Origin: Limnoperna fortunei
Lineage: Eukaryota; Mollusca; Bivalvia; Mytilida; Modiolidae
Assembly (NCBI GenBank): GCA_944474755.1
Contig: OX104122.1
Span: 22,221,714-22,285,713, forward strand
Length of the DNA: 64,000 nt
Direction: 5' to 3'
The notes under the pieces were generated by a model that was given only the letters and a program-made list of their open reading frames with translations, was not told where the DNA came from and did not search any database. The translations under genes were made by a program, and so were the position numbers. Within the stretch, counting starts at the first letter, position 1; each line of letters starts with the position of its first letter. Positions 11,198-24,316 of the stretch are shown here, in pieces.

Positions 11198-12895
11198 TTA
11201 ATCTGTCATAGCTCGTCAAATTGTTCCCTTTCACTAGGAAACATTAAAAGTTGCATTTTACACAGACATGACGTTTATATAGATTGCCGCTTGACGATGA
11301 AGGTGCTTGTAATGTGGTTGATAATACCAAAAATTCAGAAAGTCAGAAAGCGAATGTCGAAGTACCACTTTAAAGAAAGATTTTGCATTAAAAATATTCA
11401 TTTCGGCATTCAAGGCGCGACAAAAACATCAACATTGTAATTATCACCATGAAAACAGATCGTAAATTTGACTGAATCATATAATTAACTTAATAAATAA
11501 GTACTTTCGTTTTCAAATTATGTACAGTTAGTGTGAATGGAAATCCATCTTATCTGGTACTACTATTTAATTTTTCCAGACAGTCAAAATATCTCACAAG
11601 ATATATTTTTATTTACATTATTATAAAAACTGCTTTAGATTAATAAAAAATATGGACGGCAGACAAGCCCGTACAATCCCAAGTAGACACAAGTACAATT
11701 TTAACTATAAAAAACAATAATAATCAGAAGTGTAAGTGTCTCCTGCACCGTTAGCGACTCACGTCGAGTTTTCAGTTAATCGAGGAAAGGGAGTGGGGGA
11801 GATGGGGTAAGTGAATCTCGGGCATTGAACTATAATCAACTGAGTGTTACTGACCTTTTATATTTCAACATGCTTATAATGGCAAACCCAGTTGTTAGCA
11901 ATTTCAGTTTTTTGCACACAAATCGTAAATTATGTAAGTGTACAAACATTTATTCAAATAATTGCGGGTCGTGACCTCAATTCCGACTTCGGATAAGGCA
12001 TGCTTGACTCAAACCTCAATTTTCCTGCCGAAGTAAAGAAGTTATGACCGTATACTTCGGCTTCCTAACCTCAACATCCTACGGAAACTAAACGGCAGGA
12101 TATCGGTAATAATAAATAGTGAAACAAACTCTGACACAAATAATTGTTCAATTTTTCGCACTAAGAAATAAAATAGTTAATAATCCGGAAACAAGCAATT
12201 AAAAGCTTATACTGCTCGATTTTCTCGAAGTATAACCAACCTCTTCAATATAAAACATGGTAATTTACAATTTACGAATAAATTAACTCCAGTGAAAAAA
12301 TACAACTTATATGCAGTATGTGATAAGTTTAGTTGAAAATCTAATTTTTTTATTATAAATTTCTGAACCATCAGAAAAATGTATTCTGATTTAAGTTAAG
12401 GCATCTTTTTACTTATTATTACGTACACTACACAATGGTAAAAGTTGTGTCCTCGCACACCGAATTTACTTACTATTACAATGTAATGATCACTCAACAT
12501 AACCTCACGTAAAAATCTGCGTACCGAATTAACATGTCCTGTCTGTAAACATTTGATCGTATAAAATTAGGTCAAACGAGGTTTTTGCTTTTGTTTACCA
12601 AAAGGTGAATCCTTTTGCACGATCTAATCGTGTCCTTTGTTCACTATTTGACGGGGTAAAGCCAGATTGGTGCATCCTGTGATCCTTGCATTATGAATTT
12701 TAAAACAGAAGATTATCGGCAGTAACAAGGTAAGTGACGGTAATACGACAGAAATCATACTTTGTTTCAAATTGTAAGAATATTTTAAATTTTATTAGAT
12801 AGTTATTTACATTAGGAATTTACCGATTCTTCCCAGAAGTTTCCGCAAGTGTACCATGTCCAGGTTTTCTTAAAGAGAAATCTTAAAACATTTAT
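11198..12895. other. non-coding stretch, no gene seen
   Basis: AT-rich with no recognisable coding or RNA features. Confidence 0.6.
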
Positions 12896-13057
12896 GCGGG
12901 TTCGAGTCTCACTATGGGAATGGTGTATTCGACTCCAATCTAATTGACAAGGATTGGTAATTTTCCTACCGAAATGTTGGGGTGTTCTCCGCGTACATCG
13001 GCTTCTCGCCAATAAAAATAGGACGCCATGATATAGTTGAAAATTGTTGATACTATA
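12896..13057 (+). mobile_element. 5'-truncated tRNA-derived SINE
   Basis: Begins at the B box (GCGGGTTCGAGTCTC, 12896-12910) and continues through the body to 'GGACGCCATGATATAGTTGA'. The A-box part of the head is absent and the tail is eroded. A minus-strand frame across it is a shadow. Confidence 0.75.
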
Positions 13058-13307
13058 TTATTAACTAAATGTTAATGCATCCGGTTAGCTAAAAACATCA
13101 ATTTAAAGCTCAATTTATATTTGAAATGCATGAGTTTGACATCTTCCGCTTCAATTATAGATATGAAATAGATATGTTCCCTCCCTACGAAAGTTCTGTC
13201 CTTCAGTTAATTATATAAGTTTCACCAATTGTTTTCTTTAATCACTAGTCATATCTTGTTATGAATGGAATGCAGGGGCACTTTTATGGTGCTCGAAAGT
13301 AACGTCA

Positions 13308-13753
13308 CGAATCATCATTGGGGGGGGGGGGGGGTGTAACTAAGGATGCTTTTAGGTACAGGTCTGCGGGCGGAGATTTGTAAACCCACACTATTCATAT
13401 CTTTTCGGACGTTATAAAATGGGACCTAATCATATATTGAATTATTAAATCAAACATATTCATATATTTTATTATCGTACATCCCCGTTTATTCAACAAC
13501 ATATAGGAATGTCGTTTGATCAAGTCATGGAGTACTTTAATTGTGAAATCACAGAGGTTTACTTAGGCTTAAGATGAGAATTGAGGCATGGATATATTTA
13601 GATAATTTACAACTACCCAATAATATATTTTTCAATGAAAAACCTAACTTTTTTCATATATTTTGGAGAGGTACAAAATTGACTTTCGGGCGCACATCCG
13701 TATTACCCTATATATACCAAGTTACCCCCCCCCCCCCCCGGCGCGAATCATCA
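13308..13753. mobile_element. candidate non-autonomous DNA transposon with G15/C15 ends
   Basis: A 15-G run (13320-13334) and a 15-C run (13725-13739) face each other. Just inside, 'GTAACTAAGG' and 'CCAAGTTAC' form a weak inverted continuation. CGAATCATCA occurs directly repeated outside both ends (13308-13317 and 13744-13753), like a 10-bp target-site duplication. Mutator-like elements commonly make 8-10 bp duplications, but no transposase is present and the family is unproven. Confidence 0.45.
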
Positions 13754-14941
13754 AATGTATAAAATGTGCCTCAAGTTATTACCAACGTAACAGTCCTCTC
13801 CGGAACAATACAACACAAATCATTTGATAGCAGTTTATATATAAATAAAGAGAAGTAATTTATGATTTAAAAGGGTGTTGACTCTATGATCTCTATATTT
13901 GTAGACTTATTTGCTTTAACCATGTTCCACAGCAATGAACGCGTTCTTATTTCTTACTATTTTGGAATCGCGTCAAAAAATATTTTGTTGTTTTAGTCCT
14001 TTGTCTATTTTAGAAAAGCTTAATTCATAATGATAAATGAAATGCAAGAACTCGATCGTGTACTTGAATGATAGAAGTAAATGTCTTTACTGTTTGCCAT
14101 AAACGAAATCGGAGTTAATTAAATTAATAACACTGGACAATCCAATTAAAATAAAATCTTTCACTGTCTCCCCCCACCCTTTTTGCAAAGGCGCTGCGTC
14201 ATAGCAAAAAATGGGGAGCAAGTAAAACATTTTCACATTTGACAAATTGTGCAGTAAAAACAATTGTAAATGTCATATATTGTCGCTTAACGACGTAAAA
14301 AGGTGACACAAACTTAGATTCAAAAAAGTTAATGCTAACAATGTTTGCACATATTTTCTCCGATAAAAATATGTGCCATAACAAGGCGGACAGGTTAACC
14401 ATCAGTTTAAAACGATTCGTCATCAATTTAAAACGATTCGTTAGCTTTAGTACAGTCTTCACACATTAATAGCAAATAAGGCAACAAAATTCATTAAAAA
14501 ATGCATTATAGAATTTCAATACTTTTTTGTCGTATTGTCATGTGTATTGTTTATTATGTAACAGTTTGTTTGCTTTGACCCGCACGGGTGTAACTTTCGC
14601 AAAATAAAGATACATCTATAGTAAATTACACTCAGCTTAAAATGACTTTTTTATCATTTAGAAGAAATCACGTAGCTTGGGATGGCATGAGTGAAATATA
14701 GGTCCTCAATTAGCTCATCATCTTTTAGGGCATTTTGGTTGAATTGTGTGCTTTGTTTTTGTGTTTGGTTTTTAGTAGTATCATGTGCAGCCCCGGGCGC
14801 GGCCATTTTATGAGCACAAGATGAAGCGAGATAATAATTGTCAAATAAAATATGATTGGTTTATAATGATTAAAGAAGTAAATATTTCTTAAAGAAAATT
14901 AATCATTGGCAAGAATATATTAAATAAGAATTATAACTACA
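13754..14941. other. non-coding stretch left of the U2 array, no gene seen
   Basis: Contains a 21-bp tandem pair at 14400-14441 (one mismatch). Otherwise nothing recognisable up to the array edge. Confidence 0.6.
14400..14441. repeat. 21-bp tandem pair
   Basis: 14400-14420 and 14421-14441 are identical except one G/A position. Confidence 0.85.
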
Positions 14942-15368
14942 TTCATTGTCATTGCTATTCACGTATTATCTACACAATACATGTACATGTATATATTATT
15001 AGGAAGAGTAACAACGAAGAATTAAATTGAAGAATTTATTTATAACATGTAAATTGGTTAAATGTCGGATTTCGGTAACTAACTAAAAATTATCGCAAGT
15101 TACATGCGACGTTTTGTTTTTGGCTAAAGGGCGATGACCATTACTGTGTACGAACGAGATCGTATTGAAAACGTATAACATACGTTGTCGCAATTCCACC
15201 ACTTAGTGCTTAATTCAATGGCGAGTCTTACATGTCTGTTCCATTTCCTGAACTGCATTCAATTGCCAGAATTGATCAACTACTGTATTATAACGTTTCA
15301 AATGTTTCCGGAAGCAGGTGTTCAATGTTTTCCGTCAATGTTTGCAAATATTGGTCTATTTGGTACAC

Positions 15369-15388
15369 CTCAACCATTGTAAAAATAG
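15369..15388 (+). promoter_or_regulatory. candidate proximal sequence element of the U2 promoter
   Basis: CTCAACCATTGTAAAAATAG lies at -56 to -37 of the U2 start. Animal snRNA genes transcribed by RNA polymerase II use a TATA-less promoter with a PSE near -60 to -40 bound by SNAPc, and the 'ACC...AAA' layout resembles vertebrate PSEs. A near-octamer TTTGCAAAT is at 15341-15349. The same block repeats in every unit. Assignment rests on position and weak resemblance only. Confidence 0.4.
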
Positions 15389-15424
15389 AAAATGAACACT
15401 TGTCGGACTTGCCAGTTTTTTGGT

Positions 15425-15615
15425 ATCGCTTCTCGGCCTTTTGGCTAAGATCAAAGTGTAGTATCTGTTCTTATCAGCTTAATATCTGATACGTGCCCCA
15501 TGTGGGTACTTCGATATTAAACTGATTTTTGCAACTAGGTGAGAAGTTAGGTGCTTGCACCGCTCTTGCCACGAGTTGGCCTGGTATTGCAGTACCTCCA
15601 GGATCGGCTCACTCC
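15425..15615 (+). ncRNA. U2: U2 spliceosomal snRNA, copy 1
   Basis: U2 snRNA base-pairs with the intron branch point and with U6 in the nuclear spliceosome. The gene starts with the canonical ATCGCTTCTCGGCCTTTTGG. The branch-point-interacting GTAGTA is at nt 34-39 (one A more upstream than human, as also in fly and worm U2). Stem IIa is ATCAG...CTGAT and a GTGCCC/GGGTAC stem IIb follows. The Sm site ATTTTTG is at nt 101-107 (15525-15531). A stem III with a GGTGC/GCACC tip comes next, then the stem IV block CCTGGTATTGCAGTACC ending in CCAGG. Length about 191 nt matches metazoan U2; the exact 3' end is uncertain by a few bases. An inverted repeat CTCCCC/GGGGAG (15612-15627) straddles it. The small reading frames across the unit are not genes. 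Confidence 0.98.
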
Positions 15616-15627
15616 CCTCTCGGGGAG
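15612..15627 (+). promoter_or_regulatory. hairpin at the U2 3' end
   Basis: CTCCCC (15612-15617) and GGGGAG (15622-15627) can pair around TCTC. It begins within the last bases of mature U2, so it could shape pre-U2 3' processing. Present in all units. No convincing vertebrate-style 3' box was found downstream. Confidence 0.5.
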
Positions 15628-16215
15628 AAATAATTCAAATGAAAATTAAGTGTCCCCGCTCGCCCTGTCTATTATACCAGTGTGTCGATTGTTTTAATGA
15701 GATAAATAAATTATTTAATTGCAATAAACCAGTTCATTGCCATTGCTATTCACGTATTATCTACACAATACATGTACATGTATATATTATTAGGAAGAGT
15801 AACAACGAAGAATTAAATTGAAGAATTTATTTATAACATGTAAATTGGTTAAATGTCGGATTTCGGTAACTAACTAAAAATTATCGCAAGTTACATGCGA
15901 CGTTTTGTTTTTGGCTAAAGGGCGATGACCATTACTGTGTACGAACGAGATCGTATTGAAAACGTATAACATACGTTGTCGCAATTCCACCACTTAGTGC
16001 TTAATTCAATGGCGAGTCTTACATGTCTGTTCCATTTCCTGAACTGCATTCAATTGCCAGAATTGATCAACTACTGTATTATAACGTTTCAAATGTTTCC
16101 GGAAGCAGGTGTTCAATGTTTTCCGTCAATGTTTGCAAATATTGGTCTATTTGGTACACCTCAACCATTGTAAAAATAGAAAATGAACACTTGTCGGACT
16201 TGCCAGTTTTTTGGT

Positions 16216-16406
16216 ATCGCTTCTCGGCCTTTTGGCTAAGATCAAAGTGTAGTATCTGTTCTTATCAGCTTAATATCTGATACGTGCCCCATGTGGGTAC
16301 TTCGATATTAAACTGATTTTTGCAACTAGGTGAGAAGTTAGGTGCTTGCACCGCTCTTGCCACGAGTTGGCCTGGTATTGCAGTACCTCCAGGATCGGCT
16401 CACTCC
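16216..16406 (+). ncRNA. U2: U2 snRNA, copy 2
   Basis: 791 bp after copy 1; no gene difference seen. Confidence 0.97.
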
Positions 16407-17006
16407 CCTCTCGGGGAGAAATAATTCAAATGAAAATTAAGTGTCCCCGCTCGCCCTGTCTATTATACCAGTGTGTCGATTGTTTTAATGAGATAAATAA
16501 ATTATTTAATTGCAATAAACCAGTTCATTGCCATTGCTATTCACGTATTATCTACACAATACATGTACATGTATATATTATTAGGAAGAGTAACAACGAA
16601 GAATTAAATTGAAGAATTTATTTATAACATGTAAATTGGTTAAATGTCGGATTTCGGTAACTAACTAAAAATTATCGCAAGTTACATGCGACGTTTTGTT
16701 TTTGGCTAAAGGGCGATGACCATTACTGTGTACGAACGAGATCGTATTGAAAACGTATAACATACGTTGTCGCAATTCCACCACTTAGTGCTTAATTCAA
16801 TGGCGAGTCTTACATGTCTGTTCCATTTCCTGAACTGCATTCAATTGCCAGAATTGATCAACTACTGTATTATAACGTTTCAAATGTTTCCGGAAGCAGG
16901 TGTTCAATGTTTTCCGTCAATGTTTGCAAATATTGGTCTATTTGGTACACCTCAACCATTGTAAAAATAGAAAATGAACACTTGTCGGACTTGCCAGTTT
17001 TTTGGT

Positions 17007-17197
17007 ATCGCTTCTCGGCCTTTTGGCTAAGATCAAAGTGTAGTATCTGTTCTTATCAGCTTAATATCTGATACGTGCCCCATGTGGGTACTTCGATATT
17101 AAACTGATTTTTGCAACTAGGTGAGAAGTTAGGTGCTTGCACCGCTCTTGCCACGAGTTGGCCTGGTATTGCAGTACCTCCAGGATCGGCTCACTCC
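17007..17197 (+). ncRNA. U2: U2 snRNA, copy 3
   Basis: Same sequence as copy 1 by eye. Confidence 0.97.
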
Positions 17198-17797
17198 CCT
17201 CTCGGGGAGAAATAATTCAAATGAAAATTAAGTGTCCCCGCTCGCCCTGTCTATTATACCAGTGTGTCGATTGTTTTAATGAGATAAATAAATTATTTAA
17301 TTGCAATAAACCAGTTCATTGCCATTGCTATTCACGTATTATCTACACAATACATGTACATGTATATATTATTAGGAAGAGTAACAACGAAGAATTAAAT
17401 TGAAGAATTTATTTATAACATGTAAATTGGTTAAATGTCGGATTTCGGTAACTAACTAAAAATTATCGCAAGTTACATGCGACGTTTTGTTTTTGGCTAA
17501 AGGGCGATGACCATTACTGTGTACGAACGAGATCGTATTGAAAACGTATAACATACGTTGTCGCAATTCCACCACTTAGTGCTTAATTCAATGGCGAGTC
17601 TTACATGTCTGTTCCATTTCCTGAACTGCATTCAATTGCCAGAATTGATCAACTACTGTATTATAACGTTTCAAATGTTTCCGGAAGCAGGTGTTCAATG
17701 TTTTCCGTCAATGTTTGCAAATATTGGTCTATTTGGTACACCTCAACCATTGTAAAAATAGAAAATGAACACTTGTCGGACTTGCCAGTTTTTTGGT

Positions 17798-17988
17798 ATC
17801 GCTTCTCGGCCTTTTGGCTAAGATCAAAGTGTAGTATCTGTTCTTATCAGCTTAATATCTGATACGTGCCCCATGTGGGTACTTCGATATTAAACTGATT
17901 TTTGCAACTAGGTGAGAAGTTAGGTGCTTGCACCGCTCTTGCCACGAGTTGGCCTGGTATTGCAGTACCTCCAGGATCGGCTCACTCC
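17798..17988 (+). ncRNA. U2: U2 snRNA, copy 4
   Basis: Same sequence as copy 1 by eye. Confidence 0.97.
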
Positions 17989-18588
17989 CCTCTCGGGGAG
18001 AAATAATTCAAATGAAAATTAAGTGTCCCCGCTCGCCCTGTCTATTATACCAGTGTGTCGATTGTTTTAATGAGATAAATAAATTATTTAATTGCAATAA
18101 ACCAGTTCATTGCCATTGCTATTCACGTATTATCTACACAATACATGTACATGTATATATTATTAGGAAGAGTAACAACGAAGAATTAAATTGAAGAATT
18201 TATTTATAACATGTAAATTGGTTAAATGTCGGATTTCGGTAACTAACTAAAAATTATCGCAAGTTACATGCGACGTTTTGTTTTTGGCTAAAGGGCGATG
18301 ACCATTACTGTGTACGAACGAGATCGTATTGAAAACGTATAACATACGTTGTCGCAATTCCACCACTTAGTGCTTAATTCAATGGCGAGTCTTACATGTC
18401 TGTTCCATTTCCTGAACTGCATTCAATTGCCAGAATTGATCAACTACTGTATTATAACGTTTCAAATGTTTCCGGAAGCAGGTGTTCAATGTTTTCCGTC
18501 AATGTTTGCAAATATTGGTCTATTTGGTACACCTCAACCATTGTAAAAATAGAAAATGAACACTTGTCGGACTTGCCAGTTTTTTGGT

Positions 18589-18779
18589 ATCGCTTCTCGG
18601 CCTTTTGGCTAAGATCAAAGTGTAGTATCTGTTCTTATCAGCTTAATATCTGATACGTGCCCCATGTGGGTACTTCGATATTAAACTGATTTTTGCAACT
18701 AGGTGAGAAGTTAGGTGCTTGCACCGCTCTTGCCACGAGTTGGCCTGGTATTGCAGTACCTCCAGGATCGGCTCACTCC
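18589..18779 (+). ncRNA. U2: U2 snRNA, copy 5
   Basis: Same sequence as copy 1 by eye. Confidence 0.97.
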
Positions 18780-19379
18780 CCTCTCGGGGAGAAATAATTC
18801 AAATGAAAATTAAGTGTCCCCGCTCGCCCTGTCTATTATACCAGTGTGTCGATTGTTTTAATGAGATAAATAAATTATTTAATTGCAATAAACCAGTTCA
18901 TTGCCATTGCTATTCACGTATTATCTACACAATACATGTACATGTATATATTATTAGGAAGAGTAACAACGAAGAATTAAATTGAAGAATTTATTTATAA
19001 CATGTAAATTGGTTAAATGTCGGATTTCGGTAACTAACTAAAAATTATCGCAAGTTACATGCGACGTTTTGTTTTTGGCTAAAGGGCGATGACCATTACT
19101 GTGTACGAACGAGATCGTATTGAAAACGTATAACATACGTTGTCGCAATTCCACCACTTAGTGCTTAATTCAATGGCGAGTCTTACATGTCTGTTCCATT
19201 TCCTGAACTGCATTCAATTGCCAGAATTGATCAACTACTGTATTATAACGTTTCAAATGTTTCCGGAAGCAGGTGTTCAATGTTTTCCGTCAATGTTTGC
19301 AAATATTGGTCTATTTGGTACACCTCAACCATTGTAAAAATAGAAAATGAACACTTGTCGGACTTGCCAGTTTTTTGGT

Positions 19380-19570
19380 ATCGCTTCTCGGCCTTTTGGC
19401 TAAGATCAAAGTGTAGTATCTGTTCTTATCAGCTTAATATCTGATACGTGCCCCATGTGGGTACTTCGATATTAAACTGATTTTTGCAACTAGGTGAGAA
19501 GTTAGGTGCTTGCACCGCTCTTGCCACGAGTTGGCCTGGTATTGCAGTACCTCCAGGATCGGCTCACTCC
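19380..19570 (+). ncRNA. U2: U2 snRNA, copy 6
   Basis: Same sequence as copy 1 by eye. Confidence 0.97.
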
Positions 19571-20170
19571 CCTCTCGGGGAGAAATAATTCAAATGAAAA
19601 TTAAGTGTCCCCGCTCGCCCTGTCTATTATACCAGTGTGTCGATTGTTTTAATGAGATAAATAAATTATTTAATTGCAATAAACCAGTTCATTGCCATTG
19701 CTATTCACGTATTATCTACACAATACATGTACATGTATATATTATTAGGAAGAGTAACAACGAAGAATTAAATTGAAGAATTTATTTATAACATGTAAAT
19801 TGGTTAAATGTCGGATTTCGGTAACTAACTAAAAATTATCGCAAGTTACATGCGACGTTTTGTTTTTGGCTAAAGGGCGATGACCATTACTGTGTACGAA
19901 CGAGATCGTATTGAAAACGTATAACATACGTTGTCGCAATTCCACCACTTAGTGCTTAATTCAATGGCGAGTCTTACATGTCTGTTCCATTTCCTGAACT
20001 GCATTCAATTGCCAGAATTGATCAACTACTGTATTATAACGTTTCAAATGTTTCCGGAAGCAGGTGTTCAATGTTTTCCGTCAATGTTTGCAAATATTGG
20101 TCTATTTGGTACACCTCAACCATTGTAAAAATAGAAAATGAACACTTGTCGGACTTGCCAGTTTTTTGGT

Positions 20171-20361
20171 ATCGCTTCTCGGCCTTTTGGCTAAGATCAA
20201 AGTGTAGTATCTGTTCTTATCAGCTTAATATCTGATACGTGCCCCATGTGGGTACTTCGATATTAAACTGATTTTTGCAACTAGGTGAGAAGTTAGGTGC
20301 TTGCACCGCTCTTGCCACGAGTTGGCCTGGTATTGCAGTACCTCCAGGATCGGCTCACTCC
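20171..20361 (+). ncRNA. U2: U2 snRNA, copy 7
   Basis: Same sequence as copy 1 by eye. Confidence 0.97.
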
Positions 20362-20961
20362 CCTCTCGGGGAGAAATAATTCAAATGAAAATTAAGTGTC
20401 CCCGCTCGCCCTGTCTATTATACCAGTGTGTCGATTGTTTTAATGAGATAAATAAATTATTTAATTGCAATAAACCAGTTCATTGCCATTGCTATTCACG
20501 TATTATCTACACAATACATGTACATGTATATATTATTAGGAAGAGTAACAACGAAGAATTAAATTGAAGAATTTATTTATAACATGTAAATTGGTTAAAT
20601 GTCGGATTTCGGTAACTAACTAAAAATTATCGCAAGTTACATGCGACGTTTTGTTTTTGGCTAAAGGGCGATGACCATTACTGTGTACGAACGAGATCGT
20701 ATTGAAAACGTATAACATACGTTGTCGCAATTCCACCACTTAGTGCTTAATTCAATGGCGAGTCTTACATGTCTGTTCCATTTCCTGAACTGCATTCAAT
20801 TGCCAGAATTGATCAACTACTGTATTATAACGTTTCAAATGTTTCCGGAAGCAGGTGTTCAATGTTTTCCGTCAATGTTTGCAAATATTGGTCTATTTGG
20901 TACACCTCAACCATTGTAAAAATAGAAAATGAACACTTGTCGGACTTGCCAGTTTTTTGGT

Positions 20962-21152
20962 ATCGCTTCTCGGCCTTTTGGCTAAGATCAAAGTGTAGTA
21001 TCTGTTCTTATCAGCTTAATATCTGATACGTGCCCCATGTGGGTACTTCGATATTAAACTGATTTTTGCAACTAGGTGAGAAGTTAGGTGCTTGCACCGC
21101 TCTTGCCACGAGTTGGCCTGGTATTGCAGTACCTCCAGGATCGGCTCACTCC
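20962..21152 (+). ncRNA. U2: U2 snRNA, copy 8
   Basis: Same sequence as copy 1 by eye. Confidence 0.97.
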
Positions 21153-21752
21153 CCTCTCGGGGAGAAATAATTCAAATGAAAATTAAGTGTCCCCGCTCGC
21201 CCTGTCTATTATACCAGTGTGTCGATTGTTTTAATGAGATAAATAAATTATTTAATTGCAATAAACCAGTTCATTGCCATTGCTATTCACGTATTATCTA
21301 CACAATACATGTACATGTATATATTATTAGGAAGAGTAACAACGAAGAATTAAATTGAAGAATTTATTTATAACATGTAAATTGGTTAAATGTCGGATTT
21401 CGGTAACTAACTAAAAATTATCGCAAGTTACATGCGACGTTTTGTTTTTGGCTAAAGGGCGATGACCATTACTGTGTACGAACGAGATCGTATTGAAAAC
21501 GTATAACATACGTTGTCGCAATTCCACCACTTAGTGCTTAATTCAATGGCGAGTCTTACATGTCTGTTCCATTTCCTGAACTGCATTCAATTGCCAGAAT
21601 TGATCAACTACTGTATTATAACGTTTCAAATGTTTCCGGAAGCAGGTGTTCAATGTTTTCCGTCAATGTTTGCAAATATTGGTCTATTTGGTACACCTCA
21701 ACCATTGTAAAAATAGAAAATGAACACTTGTCGGACTTGCCAGTTTTTTGGT

Positions 21753-21943
21753 ATCGCTTCTCGGCCTTTTGGCTAAGATCAAAGTGTAGTATCTGTTCTT
21801 ATCAGCTTAATATCTGATACGTGCCCCATGTGGGTACTTCGATATTAAACTGATTTTTGCAACTAGGTGAGAAGTTAGGTGCTTGCACCGCTCTTGCCAC
21901 GAGTTGGCCTGGTATTGCAGTACCTCCAGGATCGGCTCACTCC
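21753..21943 (+). ncRNA. U2: U2 snRNA, copy 9
   Basis: Same sequence as copy 1 by eye. Confidence 0.97.
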
Positions 21944-22543
21944 CCTCTCGGGGAGAAATAATTCAAATGAAAATTAAGTGTCCCCGCTCGCCCTGTCTAT
22001 TATACCAGTGTGTCGATTGTTTTAATGAGATAAATAAATTATTTAATTGCAATAAACCAGTTCATTGCCATTGCTATTCACGTATTATCTACACAATACA
22101 TGTACATGTATATATTATTAGGAAGAGTAACAACGAAGAATTAAATTGAAGAATTTATTTATAACATGTAAATTGGTTAAATGTCGGATTTCGGTAACTA
22201 ACTAAAAATTATCGCAAGTTACATGCGACGTTTTGTTTTTGGCTAAAGGGCGATGACCATTACTGTGTACGAACGAGATCGTATTGAAAACGTATAACAT
22301 ACGTTGTCGCAATTCCACCACTTAGTGCTTAATTCAATGGCGAGTCTTACATGTCTGTTCCATTTCCTGAACTGCATTCAATTGCCAGAATTGATCAACT
22401 ACTGTATTATAACGTTTCAAATGTTTCCGGAAGCAGGTGTTCAATGTTTTCCGTCAATGTTTGCAAATATTGGTCTATTTGGTACACCTCAACCATTGTA
22501 AAAATAGAAAATGAACACTTGTCGGACTTGCCAGTTTTTTGGT

Positions 22544-22734
22544 ATCGCTTCTCGGCCTTTTGGCTAAGATCAAAGTGTAGTATCTGTTCTTATCAGCTTA
22601 ATATCTGATACGTGCCCCATGTGGGTACTTCGATATTAAACTGATTTTTGCAACTAGGTGAGAAGTTAGGTGCTTGCACCGCTCTTGCCACGAGTTGGCC
22701 TGGTATTGCAGTACCTCCAGGATCGGCTCACTCC
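22544..22734 (+). ncRNA. U2: U2 snRNA, copy 10
   Basis: Same sequence as copy 1 by eye. Confidence 0.97.
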
Positions 22735-23334
22735 CCTCTCGGGGAGAAATAATTCAAATGAAAATTAAGTGTCCCCGCTCGCCCTGTCTATTATACCAGT
22801 GTGTCGATTGTTTTAATGAGATAAATAAATTATTTAATTGCAATAAACCAGTTCATTGCCATTGCTATTCACGTATTATCTACACAATACATGTACATGT
22901 ATATATTATTAGGAAGAGTAACAACGAAGAATTAAATTGAAGAATTTATTTATAACATGTAAATTGGTTAAATGTCGGATTTCGGTAACTAACTAAAAAT
23001 TATCGCAAGTTACATGCGACGTTTTGTTTTTGGCTAAAGGGCGATGACCATTACTGTGTACGAACGAGATCGTATTGAAAACGTATAACATACGTTGTCG
23101 CAATTCCACCACTTAGTGCTTAATTCAATGGCGAGTCTTACATGTCTGTTCCATTTCCTGAACTGCATTCAATTGCCAGAATTGATCAACTACTGTATTA
23201 TAACGTTTCAAATGTTTCCGGAAGCAGGTGTTCAATGTTTTCCGTCAATGTTTGCAAATATTGGTCTATTTGGTACACCTCAACCATTGTAAAAATAGAA
23301 AATGAACACTTGTCGGACTTGCCAGTTTTTTGGT

Positions 23335-23525
23335 ATCGCTTCTCGGCCTTTTGGCTAAGATCAAAGTGTAGTATCTGTTCTTATCAGCTTAATATCTGAT
23401 ACGTGCCCCATGTGGGTACTTCGATATTAAACTGATTTTTGCAACTAGGTGAGAAGTTAGGTGCTTGCACCGCTCTTGCCACGAGTTGGCCTGGTATTGC
23501 AGTACCTCCAGGATCGGCTCACTCC
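23335..23525 (+). ncRNA. U2: U2 snRNA, copy 11
   Basis: Same sequence as copy 1 by eye. Confidence 0.97.
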
Positions 23526-24125
23526 CCTCTCGGGGAGAAATAATTCAAATGAAAATTAAGTGTCCCCGCTCGCCCTGTCTATTATACCAGTGTGTCGATT
23601 GTTTTAATGAGATAAATAAATTATTTAATTGCAATAAACCAGTTCATTGCCATTGCTATTCACGTATTATCTACACAATACATGTACATGTATATATTAT
23701 TAGGAAGAGTAACAACGAAGAATTAAATTGAAGAATTTATTTATAACATGTAAATTGGTTAAATGTCGGATTTCGGTAACTAACTAAAAATTATCGCAAG
23801 TTACATGCGACGTTTTGTTTTTGGCTAAAGGGCGATGACCATTACTGTGTACGAACGAGATCGTATTGAAAACGTATAACATACGTTGTCGCAATTCCAC
23901 CACTTAGTGCTTAATTCAATGGCGAGTCTTACATGTCTGTTCCATTTCCTGAACTGCATTCAATTGCCAGAATTGATCAACTACTGTATTATAACGTTTC
24001 AAATGTTTCCGGAAGCAGGTGTTCAATGTTTTCCGTCAATGTTTGCAAATATTGGTCTATTTGGTACACCTCAACCATTGTAAAAATAGAAAATGAACAC
24101 TTGTCGGACTTGCCAGTTTTTTGGT

Positions 24126-24316
24126 ATCGCTTCTCGGCCTTTTGGCTAAGATCAAAGTGTAGTATCTGTTCTTATCAGCTTAATATCTGATACGTGCCCC
24201 ATGTGGGTACTTCGATATTAAACTGATTTTTGCAACTAGGTGAGAAGTTAGGTGCTTGCACCGCTCTTGCCACGAGTTGGCCTGGTATTGCAGTACCTCC
24301 AGGATCGGCTCACTCC
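24126..24316 (+). ncRNA. U2: U2 snRNA, copy 12
   Basis: Same sequence as copy 1 by eye. Confidence 0.97.

Noticed and set aside
15185..15821. Frames of 65, 85 and 88 codons repeated in each 791-bp unit
   Set aside because: They overlap the U2 gene and spacer and recur only because the unit recurs. No domain, and the 85- and 88-codon frames run through the snRNA.
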